From contig JAHZHZ010000006.1 of assembly GCA_019419995.1 (NCBI GenBank), positions 54,300 through 118,299 on the forward strand: a stretch of DNA of 64,000 nt, given 5' to 3'. The translations under genes were made by a program, and so were the position numbers. Numbering within the stretch: position 1 is the first letter of the stretch; every line of letters begins with the position of its first letter. The stretch comes from Clostridiales bacterium. GTDB lineage: Bacteria > Bacillota > Clostridia > Christensenellales > Aristaeellaceae. The notes under the pieces were generated by a model. It saw only the letters and a program-made list of their open reading frames with translations, was not told the DNA's origin and searched no databases. Below, one piece after another: positions 26,840 to 35,432 of the stretch.

Positions 26840-27616
26840 TCAGTTTTCTGCTTCAGCCTCTCTATGTGCATGCCTGCTTTTAGCGATGCATGAGATCCCC
26901 ACGCTCAGTTCATACAGCGCCATCATCGGAAGAGCTATCATCAATTGGCTGATGACATCCGGAGGGGTGATTATCGCTGCAATGACGAACACCACCGGTA
27001 TTGCATATCTTCGAACCTTTCGCAGCATTTGCGGCGTCAAAATGCCCAGAGAAGACAATGTAAAAACCAACATGGGTTCCTCAAATACCAGTCCAAAGGT
27101 CAACAACATGCCCATCAGAAAATCCAGATAATTGCTCACCGATATGGATGCGCGAATGAATTGGGAATCCCCAAAGGAAACCAGAAATTGAAGCATCAGC
27201 GGCAATGCCACAGTACAGCAAAACCAAGCGCCCAGGGCAAAAAACGCCACCCCGCCAAGTATCGCTGGTAGAACAGCTTGTTTTTCCCGATCCGTAAGCG
27301 CAGGCGCTACGAATCCCCATACGATAAACAGCAAAAATGGGGACAACAGTGCCACACTGAGAATCATGGATAGCTTAAAATAGCTGGTGAGCAATTCCGT
27401 AGGCGCCAAATAGACGAAATCAAATCCATAAGATTTTCCCATGGCCAGAAGCCAGTCCGCCAATGGGCGAATGGACATGAAACAGCCGGCAAATCCCACC
27501 ACTAGAGCTGCAACACTGATGGCTACGCGGTTTCTGATTTCCGTCAGGTGTCCAGTTAATGTAAGAGGTTCATCAATTCGTTTTCTATGCCATACAAATT
27601 TGGGCATTTTTCTCAT
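26840..27616 (-). CDS. tatC: Twin-arginine translocase subunit TatC
   Basis: Membrane receptor for Tat signal peptides, 258 residues and six helices. The N-terminal GHLTEIRNR is the conserved HLxELRxR motif that contacts the twin-arginine signal. FVAPALTDREKQ and the late PPDVISQL motif are also family features. Its ATG overlaps the tatA stop by four bases. Confidence 0.96.
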   Translation of the reverse strand: MRKMPKFVWHRKRIDEPLTLTGHLTEIRNRVAISVAALVVGFAGCFMSIRPLADWLLAMGKSYGFDFVYLAPTELLTSYFKLSMILSVALLSPFLLFIVWGFVAPALTDREKQAVLPAILGGVAFFALGAWFCCTVALPLMLQFLVSFGDSQFIRASISVSNYLDFLMGMLLTFGLVFEEPMLVFTLSSLGILTPQMLRKVRRYAIPVVFVIAAIITPPDVISQLMIALPMMALYELSVGISCIAKSRHAHREAEAEN

Positions 27617-27801
27617 TCCCGTTCGTTCTTTGCCAAATCAGCTTCATCCATTTCATTCCCAGTCTCTTCATTGAGTCCCCGGCGAAAGCTGCCCAAGGTT
27701 TTGCCCACAGATCGTCCCAGTTTAGGCAGAGCCTTAGGCCCGAAAATCAGCAATACAATGGCCAAAATAATCAACAATTCCTGTGTTCCAATTTTACCCA
27801 T
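27613..27801 (-). CDS. tatA: Twin-arginine translocase protein TatA
   Basis: Pore-forming Tat subunit of 62 residues: one short helix (ELLIILAIVLLIFG), the FGPKALPKLGRS hinge and an amphipathic helix with a charged tail. Start at 27801 (MGKIG) has AAGGAGG 9 bases upstream; the longer frame only adds basic residues from the previous gene. It lies between the TatB-like gene and tatC. Confidence 0.92.
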   Translation of the reverse strand: MGKIGTQELLIILAIVLLIFGPKALPKLGRSVGKTLGSFRRGLNEETGNEMDEADLAKNERE

Positions 27802-28048
27802 TTGAAATTTCCTCCTTTTCCACCACCTGCGATACCGATCTATCGGTAACATTTTGAACTTCGTTTTTCACTTGGCTTAAATCCTGCTCTGTTTGCTTGA
27901 GTTCCCGACCGGCTTCATCCATGTACTTTCTGCAATCATGCACGGCCCTTCCCAACGCTCTGGCCGCCTTGGGCAAGCGTTCTGGCCCAATGGCAAACAG
28001 CGCCACGAGCAGAATTACCACCAGTTCCATCGTTCCGATCTTTGCCAT
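27794..28048 (-). CDS. TatA/TatB-like protein, first gene of the tat operon
   Basis: 84 residues. Same layout as TatA but with a longer charged helix (YMDEAGRELKQTEQDLSQVK), and the GPERLPKAARALG hinge resembles TatB. It is likely to act with TatC in cargo recognition, or as a second TatA. The stop overlaps the tatA start by 8 bases. Start at 28048 (MAKIGTME) gives the conserved N-terminus. Confidence 0.85.
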   Translation of the reverse strand: MAKIGTMELVVILLVALFAIGPERLPKAARALGRAVHDCRKYMDEAGRELKQTEQDLSQVKNEVQNVTDRSVSQVVEKEEISNG

Positions 28049-28097
28049 AAACACCCTCTCTTTGCTTCTATACAGACCGTCAATCGATCTTGAACAC

Positions 28098-28103
28098 ATT
28101 ATA
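28098..28103 (-). promoter_or_regulatory. Candidate -10 box for the tat operon
   Basis: TATAAT on the minus strand, 50 bases before the TatB-like start. The -35 region is poor, so this is only a candidate. Confidence 0.35.
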
Positions 28104-28284
28104 AACAGCTCCAGACATGAAGCGGCCAAATCCCCGTAAGATATCTGTCAGAGATTCCGGGGTTTTGTAAGGATTATCAAGTGAAAAGACCAAATTAAAC
28201 AAAATGGGATTTTCCCCGGTGTACGCTTGTGATAAAATACCTATATAAGGAAAAAATTGCGGAATTAGAAGGGACCGATACGCC

Positions 28285-30054
28285 ATGAACAGAAAACCCA
28301 CCGGCTCTGGAATTGGGAAAAAAATATTCAGCCTGTTGCCCCGCAGGCAAAAGGCCGGATTCTTTGTGGTACTGATTATTCTGGGTCTATCGGCAGTACT
28401 TAGCCAGGTCACGCCCTTGGCTGTGGGCTATCTGACAGATCAGGTGCTGGCCGGAGATCGGGTCAGCTTTCCGTCTGTCCTACCCATATTAGCCATAATT
28501 TTGGTTGTAAACGTTGTCAATGAAGTGATTAAAGTAGTCCGCCGGTTGATCGTGGAGGATACAGCCACAAGAGCAGAAAAGATCGCACGGCAACGCGCCA
28601 CCACTTCGCTGTTGCTGGCACCTCTGTCCTATTTCCGAAATCACATGACTGGCAATATTCATGGCCGTCTGAACCGAAGCCTGGAAGGCACCGTGAAGCT
28701 AATCAAGCTGATGTTTATGGATTTTGTTCCAGCCATTACCACTGGTCTGGCCGCAATTGTGACCATCTTTTTACAGCTTCCTTTCTTAGTAGCCTGTCTG
28801 GTGATTCTGGTCATTCCCGTAGGTACCTTTATCGTGCTCCGACAGATCAGCACTCAGAAAGGCATCCGCGTGGAACTGATGGAAACCAAAGCCAATATGG
28901 ACGGTACCATGGTAGAATTGCTGGGCGGCATTGAGACAATCCGCACGCTGGACAGCGCCCAGACTGAAAGCGCACGCATTGAAACTCGCTCGGAAAAACT
29001 GCGGAAAAAGGAAATGCGCCATCACCAGGCCATGGCCTTCTATGACTGCCTGAAATTTATCAATGAAGCGCTCTTTAGTGTTTTGGTAATTGGCATTTCC
29101 GTGTTACTGGCATCTCGCCAAATCATTTCCGTGGGCACAGTGCTCACAGCCTATCTGTGCTTTACTCAGCTCACAGGCCCGCTACGGGAATTGCACCGAA
29201 TACTGGACGAGTTCTCCGAATGTGTGGTCCTGGCGGATGATTATTTCCAGATGCTGGACATTCCTCTGGACTTCTCCTATCAGACAGAAAATCTGCAAAA
29301 TCAGAAGGCGCCCGGAGGCAACGACGTCCTTCTTGAACGAGTATGCTTTTCCTATCCAGAAAAACAAGATCAGGAAATTTTGAGAGATGTCAACCTTTAC
29401 ATCCGCCCTGGAGAATTCATCGGCATCGCAGGGCCTAGCGGTTGCGGAAAATCAACTCTGATTAAGATCATTGATAAGCTGGAACAGGCAGGCGGCAAGG
29501 TAGTTCTGGGTGGGATAGATCTGGAGCAACTGTCCAGAGAACAGCTGGCGGAAAACATCGCTCTGGTGCCTCAGACGCCGTTTATCATCGCCGACACGGT
29601 ATACCGGAATATTTGCTACGGCATGAAGCGAGACGTATCCCCCCAGGAAGTACGGCAGGCGGCAGAAAAGGCCAACATTGCCTCTGATATTGAGAAGATG
29701 CCTGGAGGCTATGATTTTGAACTCTCTGAGGGAGGGGCCAACCTGTCCGGTGGACAGCGCCAGCGCATTGCCCTGGCACGCATCTTTCTGCGAAAACCCC
29801 GGATCCTAATTCTGGACGAGGCTACTTCCGCTCTGGATAATACCTCTGAAAAACACATTCAGGCTGAGATCGAAAAAATGAAGGAGGAATGTGGCACCAC
29901 AGTCATCTCCATCGCCCACAGGCTATCCACGCTGCGCAACTGTGATGAAATCATCGTTATGGATCGGGGCGAAATCGCACAGCGAGGCAGCTATACCGAA
30001 CTTGAAAATCAACCAGGCATCTTCAGAGACATGGCCAGGGGCGTACTCAAATAG
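28285..30054 (+). CDS. ABC exporter, fused membrane and ATPase domains
   Basis: 589-residue half-transporter of the MsbA/MdlB type that works as a dimer. The membrane domain (about 1-315) has six helices with GNIHGRLNRSLEGT and LELLGG-type coupling sequence (MVELLGGIETIR). The ATPase domain (about 345-585) has Walker A GIAGPSGCGKSTL, signature LSGGQRQRIALARIF, Walker B ILILDEATSAL and the H loop SIAHRLST. Substrate unknown. A flavodoxin gene follows after 75 bases. Confidence 0.9.
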   Translation: MNRKPTGSGIGKKIFSLLPRRQKAGFFVVLIILGLSAVLSQVTPLAVGYLTDQVLAGDRVSFPSVLPILAIILVVNVVNEVIKVVRRLIVEDTATRAEKIARQRATTSLLLAPLSYFRNHMTGNIHGRLNRSLEGTVKLIKLMFMDFVPAITTGLAAIVTIFLQLPFLVACLVILVIPVGTFIVLRQISTQKGIRVELMETKANMDGTMVELLGGIETIRTLDSAQTESARIETRSEKLRKKEMRHHQAMAFYDCLKFINEALFSVLVIGISVLLASRQIISVGTVLTAYLCFTQLTGPLRELHRILDEFSECVVLADDYFQMLDIPLDFSYQTENLQNQKAPGGNDVLLERVCFSYPEKQDQEILRDVNLYIRPGEFIGIAGPSGCGKSTLIKIIDKLEQAGGKVVLGGIDLEQLSREQLAENIALVPQTPFIIADTVYRNICYGMKRDVSPQEVRQAAEKANIASDIEKMPGGYDFELSEGGANLSGGQRQRIALARIFLRKPRILILDEATSALDNTSEKHIQAEIEKMKEECGTTVISIAHRLSTLRNCDEIIVMDRGEIAQRGSYTELENQPGIFRDMARGVLK

Positions 30055-30129
30055 ACAGACAAACGTGCCTTGTCCTTACAGAACTCACATGACTGCCACG
30101 GGCTGCATAGCCTGGGAAAGGAGAAAAGT

Positions 30130-30612
30130 ATGTCTCAAAGTATCGTAGTATACTACAGCTGGTCCGGCAACACCCGGAAGATCGCACAGCTCATCTCTCA
30201 ATTTTCTGGGGCGCAACTGCTTGAAATTCGTCCCGTAAAGCCCTATCCTGCCAATTACAATCAGTTGGTTGCTCAGGCTAGAACAGAAATTCAACAGGGT
30301 CTTCGCCCTGCCATCGAAAAGGTGGAATGCGATTGGGATCGATTTGACACCGTCTATGTGGGAACTCCCATCTGGTGCGGAACAATGGCTCCGCCGCTGG
30401 CAACTTTCCTTGAGGCACAGAATTTCGCCCTCAAGAAGGTCATGCCCTTCTGTACTCACGGCGGTGGCGGAAAGGGCAATGCCCATAAGGACCTTGAAAT
30501 GCTATGCAACGGCGCAGAATTCATGGAGATGTGCGAAATCCGCCAGAGCGGCGGTGCAGACGTAGGGCAGCAAATTGCTCAATGGATTGAGCGCTGTGGT
30601 ATCAAAAACTAA
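30130..30612 (+). CDS. Flavodoxin family protein
   Basis: 160-residue FMN-binding electron carrier or FMN-dependent oxidoreductase. The phosphate loop is YYSWSGNTRKIAQ near the N-terminus. VYVGTPIWCGTMAPPLATFL and FCTHGGGGKGN are the flavin-contact loops of the flavodoxin_4 type. Start at 30130 has AAAGGAG 5 bases upstream; the longer frame has no site. Confidence 0.88.
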   Translation: MSQSIVVYYSWSGNTRKIAQLISQFSGAQLLEIRPVKPYPANYNQLVAQARTEIQQGLRPAIEKVECDWDRFDTVYVGTPIWCGTMAPPLATFLEAQNFALKKVMPFCTHGGGGKGNAHKDLEMLCNGAEFMEMCEIRQSGGADVGQQIAQWIERCGIKN

Positions 30613-30631
30613 AACATCAGAGGAAAGCATC

Positions 30632-30697
30632 TGTTGGAGGAAAAAACCGATGTAATTCCCCGCAAGGGAGGAACAACATCAGTTCCGCGCTCCAACA
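30632..30697 (+). other. Potentially structured untranslated segment
   Basis: TGTTGGAG and CTCCAACA enclose about 50 bases that can form an inner GGAAC/GTTCC hairpin. It sits between the flavodoxin gene and the next terminator. It could be part of the 3' end or a small RNA; no family is recognised. Confidence 0.25.
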
Positions 30698-30719
30698 CTT
30701 TCCTCCTCTTCATATCAAG

Positions 30720-30756
30720 AACCCTGCCGGTTTCAATAAACCTGCAGGGTTTTTTC
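30720..30756 (+). terminator. Terminator before the cysteine-rich protein gene
   Basis: AACCCTGC/GCAGGGTT outer stem with an inner GGTTT/AAACC stem and a T6 run. Confidence 0.9.
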
Positions 30757-30865
30757 TCGGATATTATGGAATGGCCATCAGGGAACCTTCCTTCTCCGGG
30801 ATGCATACGATGCAACGAACCCATGGAGGTGCGTTAGCACCTCTCAAAGAAAGGAGAATCTCCCT

Positions 30866-31720
30866 GTGGCAACTGTTCGAAAGTGCCGCCGTCGCCGCCA
30901 TTGCGGCTGCGGCTGTTCAACCAACGCAACCACCAGTTGTGGCTGCAATTCTTCGTCCTCCTGCTGCAACAATTCCTGCTGCAACAATTCCTGCTCCGAC
31001 AGTTCCAACTGCAACTGCAACAACTTTGGCTGTCTGAACTGCATCTCCCATCCCAGTTGCGGCTGCGGAAATTACGCTGAATTTCCCTACTATACCGGCC
31101 CCTGTGGCCCTGTGGACACCTGTGAGCGCTGCTGCTGCCCCTGGCTGCCCAGCTGCTGCCCCTGCAATCACTCCTGCGAGTGCAATTGCGACTCCGACAA
31201 CAGCTGCAACGATTCCGACAACGATTCCTGCAACTGTGTCAAATGCGGCTGTCACAGACATTGCTGCCACTGCTGTAATTGCGAAAATAACTGCGTGGAT
31301 TGCAGCCTGTGCTGCCCTAAACCTGCAGCGTTCTTTACTTCCGGAACTCCGGTGGCTTTGAGCGCCGGTGGCATGGTTCCTCTGATGGCCTCGTCAGGCA
31401 ACACGGACACCATCTCGGCCACCCAGGGCGGATTGCTGATTCGCTGTGCCGGAACCTACATGGTGACCTATTCAGTGAACCTGCCGGCCAATGAGGCCGT
31501 CACCAGTCAGTTCTATTTGCAGCTCAACGGTCAGACGATCCCTGCCTCCGTGCGTGATGTGGTATCCACAGCCGACACCACCACCACCAGTGTCACGGCT
31601 CAGCTGTTAATACAGGCCCCTGCAAACAGCCTGTTGTCCCTGGCTTCCGCTAATGCGGTTACCATTGCCACCCCCGGTTATCCCAATATGTTTACCCTGT
31701 CCATCGTTCGCCTGTCCTAA
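30866..31720 (+). CDS. Cysteine-rich protein with a BclA-like C-terminal domain
   Basis: 284 residues starting at GTG, with AAAGGAG 9 bases upstream. Residues 1-150 contain 42 cysteines (28%), mostly in CC, CxC, CNNSCC and NCNCD patterns, with many Asn and Ser. Residues 151-284 form a beta-rich domain (PVALSAGGMVPLMASSGN, AGTYMVTYSVNLPANE, FYLQLNGQTIPAS) like the trimeric TNF-like C-terminus of BclA exosporium glycoproteins. In BclA this domain follows a collagen-like stem; here the stem is replaced by the cysteine-rich region. No signal peptide is seen, which fits a spore-surface protein made in the mother cell. A disulphide-linked spore coat or exosporium role is inference. Confidence 0.75.
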   Translation: MATVRKCRRRRHCGCGCSTNATTSCGCNSSSSCCNNSCCNNSCSDSSNCNCNNFGCLNCISHPSCGCGNYAEFPYYTGPCGPVDTCERCCCPWLPSCCPCNHSCECNCDSDNSCNDSDNDSCNCVKCGCHRHCCHCCNCENNCVDCSLCCPKPAAFFTSGTPVALSAGGMVPLMASSGNTDTISATQGGLLIRCAGTYMVTYSVNLPANEAVTSQFYLQLNGQTIPASVRDVVSTADTTTTSVTAQLLIQAPANSLLSLASANAVTIATPGYPNMFTLSIVRLS

Positions 31721-31855
31721 ACGAGGATCAACAGTTTTCCTACGGTGGTCCGGTCTAACTACCAACAGACAAAATGGAATGAATGAGGCAGAGCTTTCCG
31801 CAAAATGCCGTGCGTATCTTCGCTGGGAAGCACCCACAACATACAGGACGCTAAA

Positions 31856-31883
31856 GCGCCGCCGGACTATTTTCCGGCGGCGC
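31856..31883. terminator. GC-rich hairpin between converging genes
   Basis: GCGCCGCCGG/CCGGCGGCGC stem with an 8-base loop separates the cysteine-rich protein gene from the dehydrogenase gene. The flanking T runs are short on both strands. Confidence 0.65.
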
Positions 31884-31905
31884 AATTTATTGGATGAGCA
31901 CAGAC

Positions 31906-32703
31906 TCATTGGGCATACATCTTTCCCAGGATGAAGCGAATCAGTGGACCTGGCAATATTTTGGACAACAACACGCAGCCCTTATAGGTCAGGCCCAGCG
32001 TATTATAGGGCTTGACGCGCTTTTTCAGAGCCAACTGCCCTACAAAGCAGCCCGCTCGCACCGGGGACATGCCCTTGATCTCGTCCTTTTCCATGCGCGC
32101 CACAGATCGGGCAATGCGCCCACCATATGCTTCATCCCCCTCCACGCTCTTCTTTCGAGCTGCAGTAAAGCCGGTATGAATGTCACCGGGCATGACGCAA
32201 CACACAGAGACGCCGTAGGGCTTTACTTCGTTGGCCACAGCCATGGTCAGGGCATTGACACCCGCCTTGGAGATGGAATACCATGCCTGAAAAGGAATGG
32301 GCAGTGGTGCGGCCACGGAGGACATGTTCACAATGCGCCCGCGTCTGGCAGTGCGCATGTGGGGCAACACAGCACGGATGGTGTTGTTCATGCCAAAGAG
32401 GTTGACATCCATAAGCCGTCGGGCATCCGCCTCATCTGTGAATTCCAGGGCCCCTGAGATGCCAAAGCCCGCATTGTTCACCAGAATATCGATGCGTCCC
32501 TCCCGGGCAAAGATCTCCTCTACTGCAGCAAAAACTTGCCCTGAATCGGCCACATCCACTCGCATGTGATTTGCTCCGTCTCCGCTTCCACCCCGACGGC
32601 TGAACGCATACACCCGGCAGCCCGCCTCCGAAAGATACCGGACGACTTCCCGCCCTATGCCGCTGGTACCACCGGTAACAATCGCTACCAATTGAGAATT
32701 CAT
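31906..32703 (-). CDS. Short-chain dehydrogenase/reductase, possible 3-ketosphinganine reductase
   Basis: 265-residue SDR. The NAD(P) loop is VTGGTSGIGREV. NNAGFGISG, the catalytic Ser (NMSSVAAP) and YSISK are present, and Arg residues after strand 2 (AFSRRGG) favour NADPH. The C-terminus (KPYNTLGLTYKGCVLLSKILP) is hydrophobic and may touch the membrane. It starts 7 bases after the alpha-oxoamine synthase gene; an AAGGAG site overlaps that gene's end. Together they match the first two steps of sphingoid-base synthesis, but SDR substrates are hard to predict and this is inference. Confidence 0.8.
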   Translation of the reverse strand: MNSQLVAIVTGGTSGIGREVVRYLSEAGCRVYAFSRRGGSGDGANHMRVDVADSGQVFAAVEEIFAREGRIDILVNNAGFGISGALEFTDEADARRLMDVNLFGMNNTIRAVLPHMRTARRGRIVNMSSVAAPLPIPFQAWYSISKAGVNALTMAVANEVKPYGVSVCCVMPGDIHTGFTAARKKSVEGDEAYGGRIARSVARMEKDEIKGMSPVRAGCFVGQLALKKRVKPYNTLGLTYKGCVLLSKILPGPLIRFILGKMYAQ

Positions 32704-32710
32704 GGCGTCT

Positions 32711-33898
32711 TCACTCCTTGATAACCCTTTCAATGATGTCCATGGCCTCATCCAGCAAATCTTCCGTCAGGCTGGCCATGTAGCTGGTGCGCAGCAGGCA
32801 GCCGTCCGCGGGCGCCGCAGGCGGCAGCACGGGATTGACATAGACTCCCTCCTCAAACAGACGCATGGCCACCTTGAGGGTACGCTCCGGCTCATAGGTA
32901 TAAATGGGGATGATGGGTGTGCTGGCATCGATGATCTCTACACCACGGCAGTGCAGCCCTGCGCGGGCATAGGAAGCCAGATCGCTCAGCCTCTGCACCA
33001 GTTCCGGATGGCTTCGGATGTACCTCAGAGAAGCCAGCGCCACTGCACAACTGGCCGGAGGTATCGCCGCCGCAAATATGAATGGTCGGGAATTGTGCCG
33101 TACATAGTCCACTACCTCTGCACTGGCTACCATATAGCCGCCCAAACTGGCCAGAGATTTGGAGAAAGTACCCATGTAAATATCCACCTGATCCTCCAGG
33201 CCGTAATAACTGGCAGTTCCCCTGCCACCTTCGCCGATTACGCCCAGCCCATGGGCATCGTCCACCATTACCCTTGCACCGTACTTCTTTGCTAGGCGAC
33301 AGATTTCCGGGAGTTTGGCAATGTCTCCTTGCATACTAAAGACACCATCAGTAACGATCAGTCGCCCCGCATTATCAGGAATCTTCTGAAGCTGTATCTC
33401 CAGTTGCTCCATATCTGAGTGTCCATAAGTGAGCATCCGGGCATAACTGAGCCGGCAACCATCATAGATTGAGGCATGGTTTTCCCTGTCACAGAGAATG
33501 TAGTCCCCGTGACCGGCAACGGCAGAAATAATGCCCAGATTGGATTGAAAGCCCGAAGGAAAAGTCATGGCCGCCTCCTTGCGAAGAAAGTCCGCCAGTT
33601 CTGCCTCCAGCTCCAAGTGCATACGCAATGTGCCATTTAGGAAGCGGGAGCCAGAGCAACCCGTTCCATATTGTTTCAGCGCATCCACGCCCGCTTGAAT
33701 GATCTGAGGATTCTCCGTCAAACCCAGATAATTATTCGAACCCAGCATGATTCGGCGCTTACCCTCCATCATGACCTGTGGCGCCTGTCGAGATTCCAGC
33801 GCGTGAAAGTAAGGATATATGCCCTTGCTGCGATATTCGTTGGCAAGGGTGTATTTTGCGCATTTATCAAAGAGGTCTGCGTATTTGCGTTCTTCCAT
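32711..33898 (-). CDS. PLP-dependent alpha-oxoamine synthase, serine palmitoyltransferase-like
   Basis: 395-residue enzyme that joins an amino acid and an acyl-CoA with loss of CO2. The family includes KBL (glycine + acetyl-CoA), BioF and serine palmitoyltransferase. Features are GSNNYLGL, the glycine loop YGTGCSGSRFLNGTL, the cofactor Asp/His in VDDAHGLGVIG and the PLP lysine in MGTFSKSLASLGG. The N-terminal GIYPYFHALES and the C-terminal EEGVYVNPVLPPAAP resemble bacterial serine palmitoyltransferases more than KBL, by memory of the family. Start at 33898 has AAGGAG 8 bases upstream. A consensus promoter lies 41 bases before it. Confidence 0.85.
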   Translation of the reverse strand: MEERKYADLFDKCAKYTLANEYRSKGIYPYFHALESRQAPQVMMEGKRRIMLGSNNYLGLTENPQIIQAGVDALKQYGTGCSGSRFLNGTLRMHLELEAELADFLRKEAAMTFPSGFQSNLGIISAVAGHGDYILCDRENHASIYDGCRLSYARMLTYGHSDMEQLEIQLQKIPDNAGRLIVTDGVFSMQGDIAKLPEICRLAKKYGARVMVDDAHGLGVIGEGGRGTASYYGLEDQVDIYMGTFSKSLASLGGYMVASAEVVDYVRHNSRPFIFAAAIPPASCAVALASLRYIRSHPELVQRLSDLASYARAGLHCRGVEIIDASTPIIPIYTYEPERTLKVAMRLFEEGVYVNPVLPPAAPADGCLLRTSYMASLTEDLLDEAMDIIERVIKE

Positions 33899-33938
33899 GC
33901 CCTGCACTCCTTTATTTCCATTCGTTGGCTTTGCTGGT

Positions 33939-33968
33939 ATTATACAGTTCTTATACGCTTCTTGTCAA
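33939..33968 (-). promoter_or_regulatory. Consensus sigma-A promoter of the oxoamine synthase operon
   Basis: TTGACA (33963-33968) and TATAAT (33939-33944) on the minus strand, 18 bases apart. Confidence 0.85.
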
Positions 33969-34036
33969 ATAAAGAAAGCGTCCAATTTTTAATACGGCAA
34001 ACCGCCGGACAGATCCCCGGCGGTTTGCCTTGAATA

Positions 34037-35419
34037 TTACAGCTTTTTTTGTAGGCGAAGGGTTTCACGCAAGCCGATCCGCTGAATGCAGGACAGACCA
34101 CCAGTGACTCGCAGTTCTAACCCATCAATTTGACGTAAATCCTCGTTCCAGAGGTCCCGATCGGCCAACACCGCATAGCACAGCGTTTCAGCGGGCACAT
34201 CCCTATCCAAACGCGCAAAGGCAGCCAACAACTTCTCGTCGTCATGTAAAATATGGCGCTGCTGACCACGGATCAGCTGGTAGCGGCCGTCTGAATCTGG
34301 CCGAACCCCGGAATAGAGTAGGATGGCTGCGGCCAGTGCCAGGGATAGACCGGTAGGTGCATCAAATTCCCTGCGGGCATATGCCCGGATAGCGGGCAAC
34401 AGCGTCCTGGAAAAATTGCCCAGCAAATTGCGCCCCTGCTCCAACAAAGGCATTGCATTGGCATGGTTTTCCAGCCGTTCAAAGGCAGAAATGATCCAGG
34501 GAGCAGCAATGTCCCGATCCCAGGGAAGGCTGGGCAGAATTTCATCCATAAATGTACGGCCCATCCACTCCCGCAGCTGTTCGTCGCCCAGCACCTGATC
34601 AAAGCTGTCTAATCCGCAGAGGAACCCAGGTACTGCGCAGAGAAACACGGCTGTGTCAAAGATCCTCTCTTTCGCCTCACAGGCTGTGAGAAAGTCACCC
34701 TGAGGAAATAACTCCGCAGCCGCACCCACCAGAGGACGCTCGGCAGTGCAGCGCAGATAGGGCTCTGCCCAGGCAATCAAATCGTCCCGGTAGTTCATTT
34801 CCTGACAGTGCAAAGCCCTCTCCCGTTCGCTCAGCGGGCCACATAAATGCTCTACCAGCACCCTGGACAGGGGTAATGCATCCAGCCACAAAACAAACGC
34901 AGCGCTCCACTTTTCACCCAGCATCCGCAAGTCACGCCGTAAATCGGAAATATCCTCCGGTTGGAAGCACTCACCCAGCACCACTAATTGGATGGGCACA
35001 CCTCCCGACTGCCAACGGGCATACAGCATGCGGGTAAGCAGGGCCCGCTCCACATTCCCAGCATTTGCATCCATAAAAACTGTATCCACTTCCGGAACAG
35101 CCATGCTTACCATCAGTTCATCAAATTCCTCCTCGGGATGCAGGCAGCTGAGGATGCACTGCACCACCCTCTCCTCCTTCAGGGTTTCCTCGCCTCGGAT
35201 CAACAGCGTAAAGAGACCATCCTGCGCCCGCAATGACTCTATGGCCGGCGTCACGCACACCGCGCCCAGATCCTCACCTCGCCGGTTGGCCTCATCCAGA
35301 AGCCGCGCAACCACCCCCAACATCAGGGAACCCGCTCCCAGCAGCAAGCAGCGCCGAGTGCGGGGGCAATTTTGAGGTATTTCATATTTCTCTAACATGG
35401 ATCGACTCAATTGTATCAT
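34037..35419 (-). CDS. Degenerate mannitol dehydrogenase/tagaturonate reductase-like protein
   Basis: 460 residues. The N-terminus has a nucleotide-binding-like loop (CLLLGAGSLMLGVVARLLDEAN). The order of segments (AQDGLFTLLIRG, QLVVLGECF, FLCGLDSFDQVL...EEWMGRTFMDEILPSL-like, ALAAAILLYSG) follows tagaturonate reductase (UxaB). The family's catalytic KxxxxNxxH block appears as AKERIFDTAV: the Lys is kept, but Asn is replaced by Asp and His by Val. It may be inactive or do another reaction. CGGAGG lies 7 bases before the ATG. No uronate genes are nearby. The assignment is from pattern only. Confidence 0.55.
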   Translation of the reverse strand: MIQLSRSMLEKYEIPQNCPRTRRCLLLGAGSLMLGVVARLLDEANRRGEDLGAVCVTPAIESLRAQDGLFTLLIRGEETLKEERVVQCILSCLHPEEEFDELMVSMAVPEVDTVFMDANAGNVERALLTRMLYARWQSGGVPIQLVVLGECFQPEDISDLRRDLRMLGEKWSAAFVLWLDALPLSRVLVEHLCGPLSERERALHCQEMNYRDDLIAWAEPYLRCTAERPLVGAAAELFPQGDFLTACEAKERIFDTAVFLCAVPGFLCGLDSFDQVLGDEQLREWMGRTFMDEILPSLPWDRDIAAPWIISAFERLENHANAMPLLEQGRNLLGNFSRTLLPAIRAYARREFDAPTGLSLALAAAILLYSGVRPDSDGRYQLIRGQQRHILHDDEKLLAAFARLDRDVPAETLCYAVLADRDLWNEDLRQIDGLELRVTGGLSCIQRIGLRETLRLQKKL

Positions 35420-35432
35420 GGATATCCTCCGC

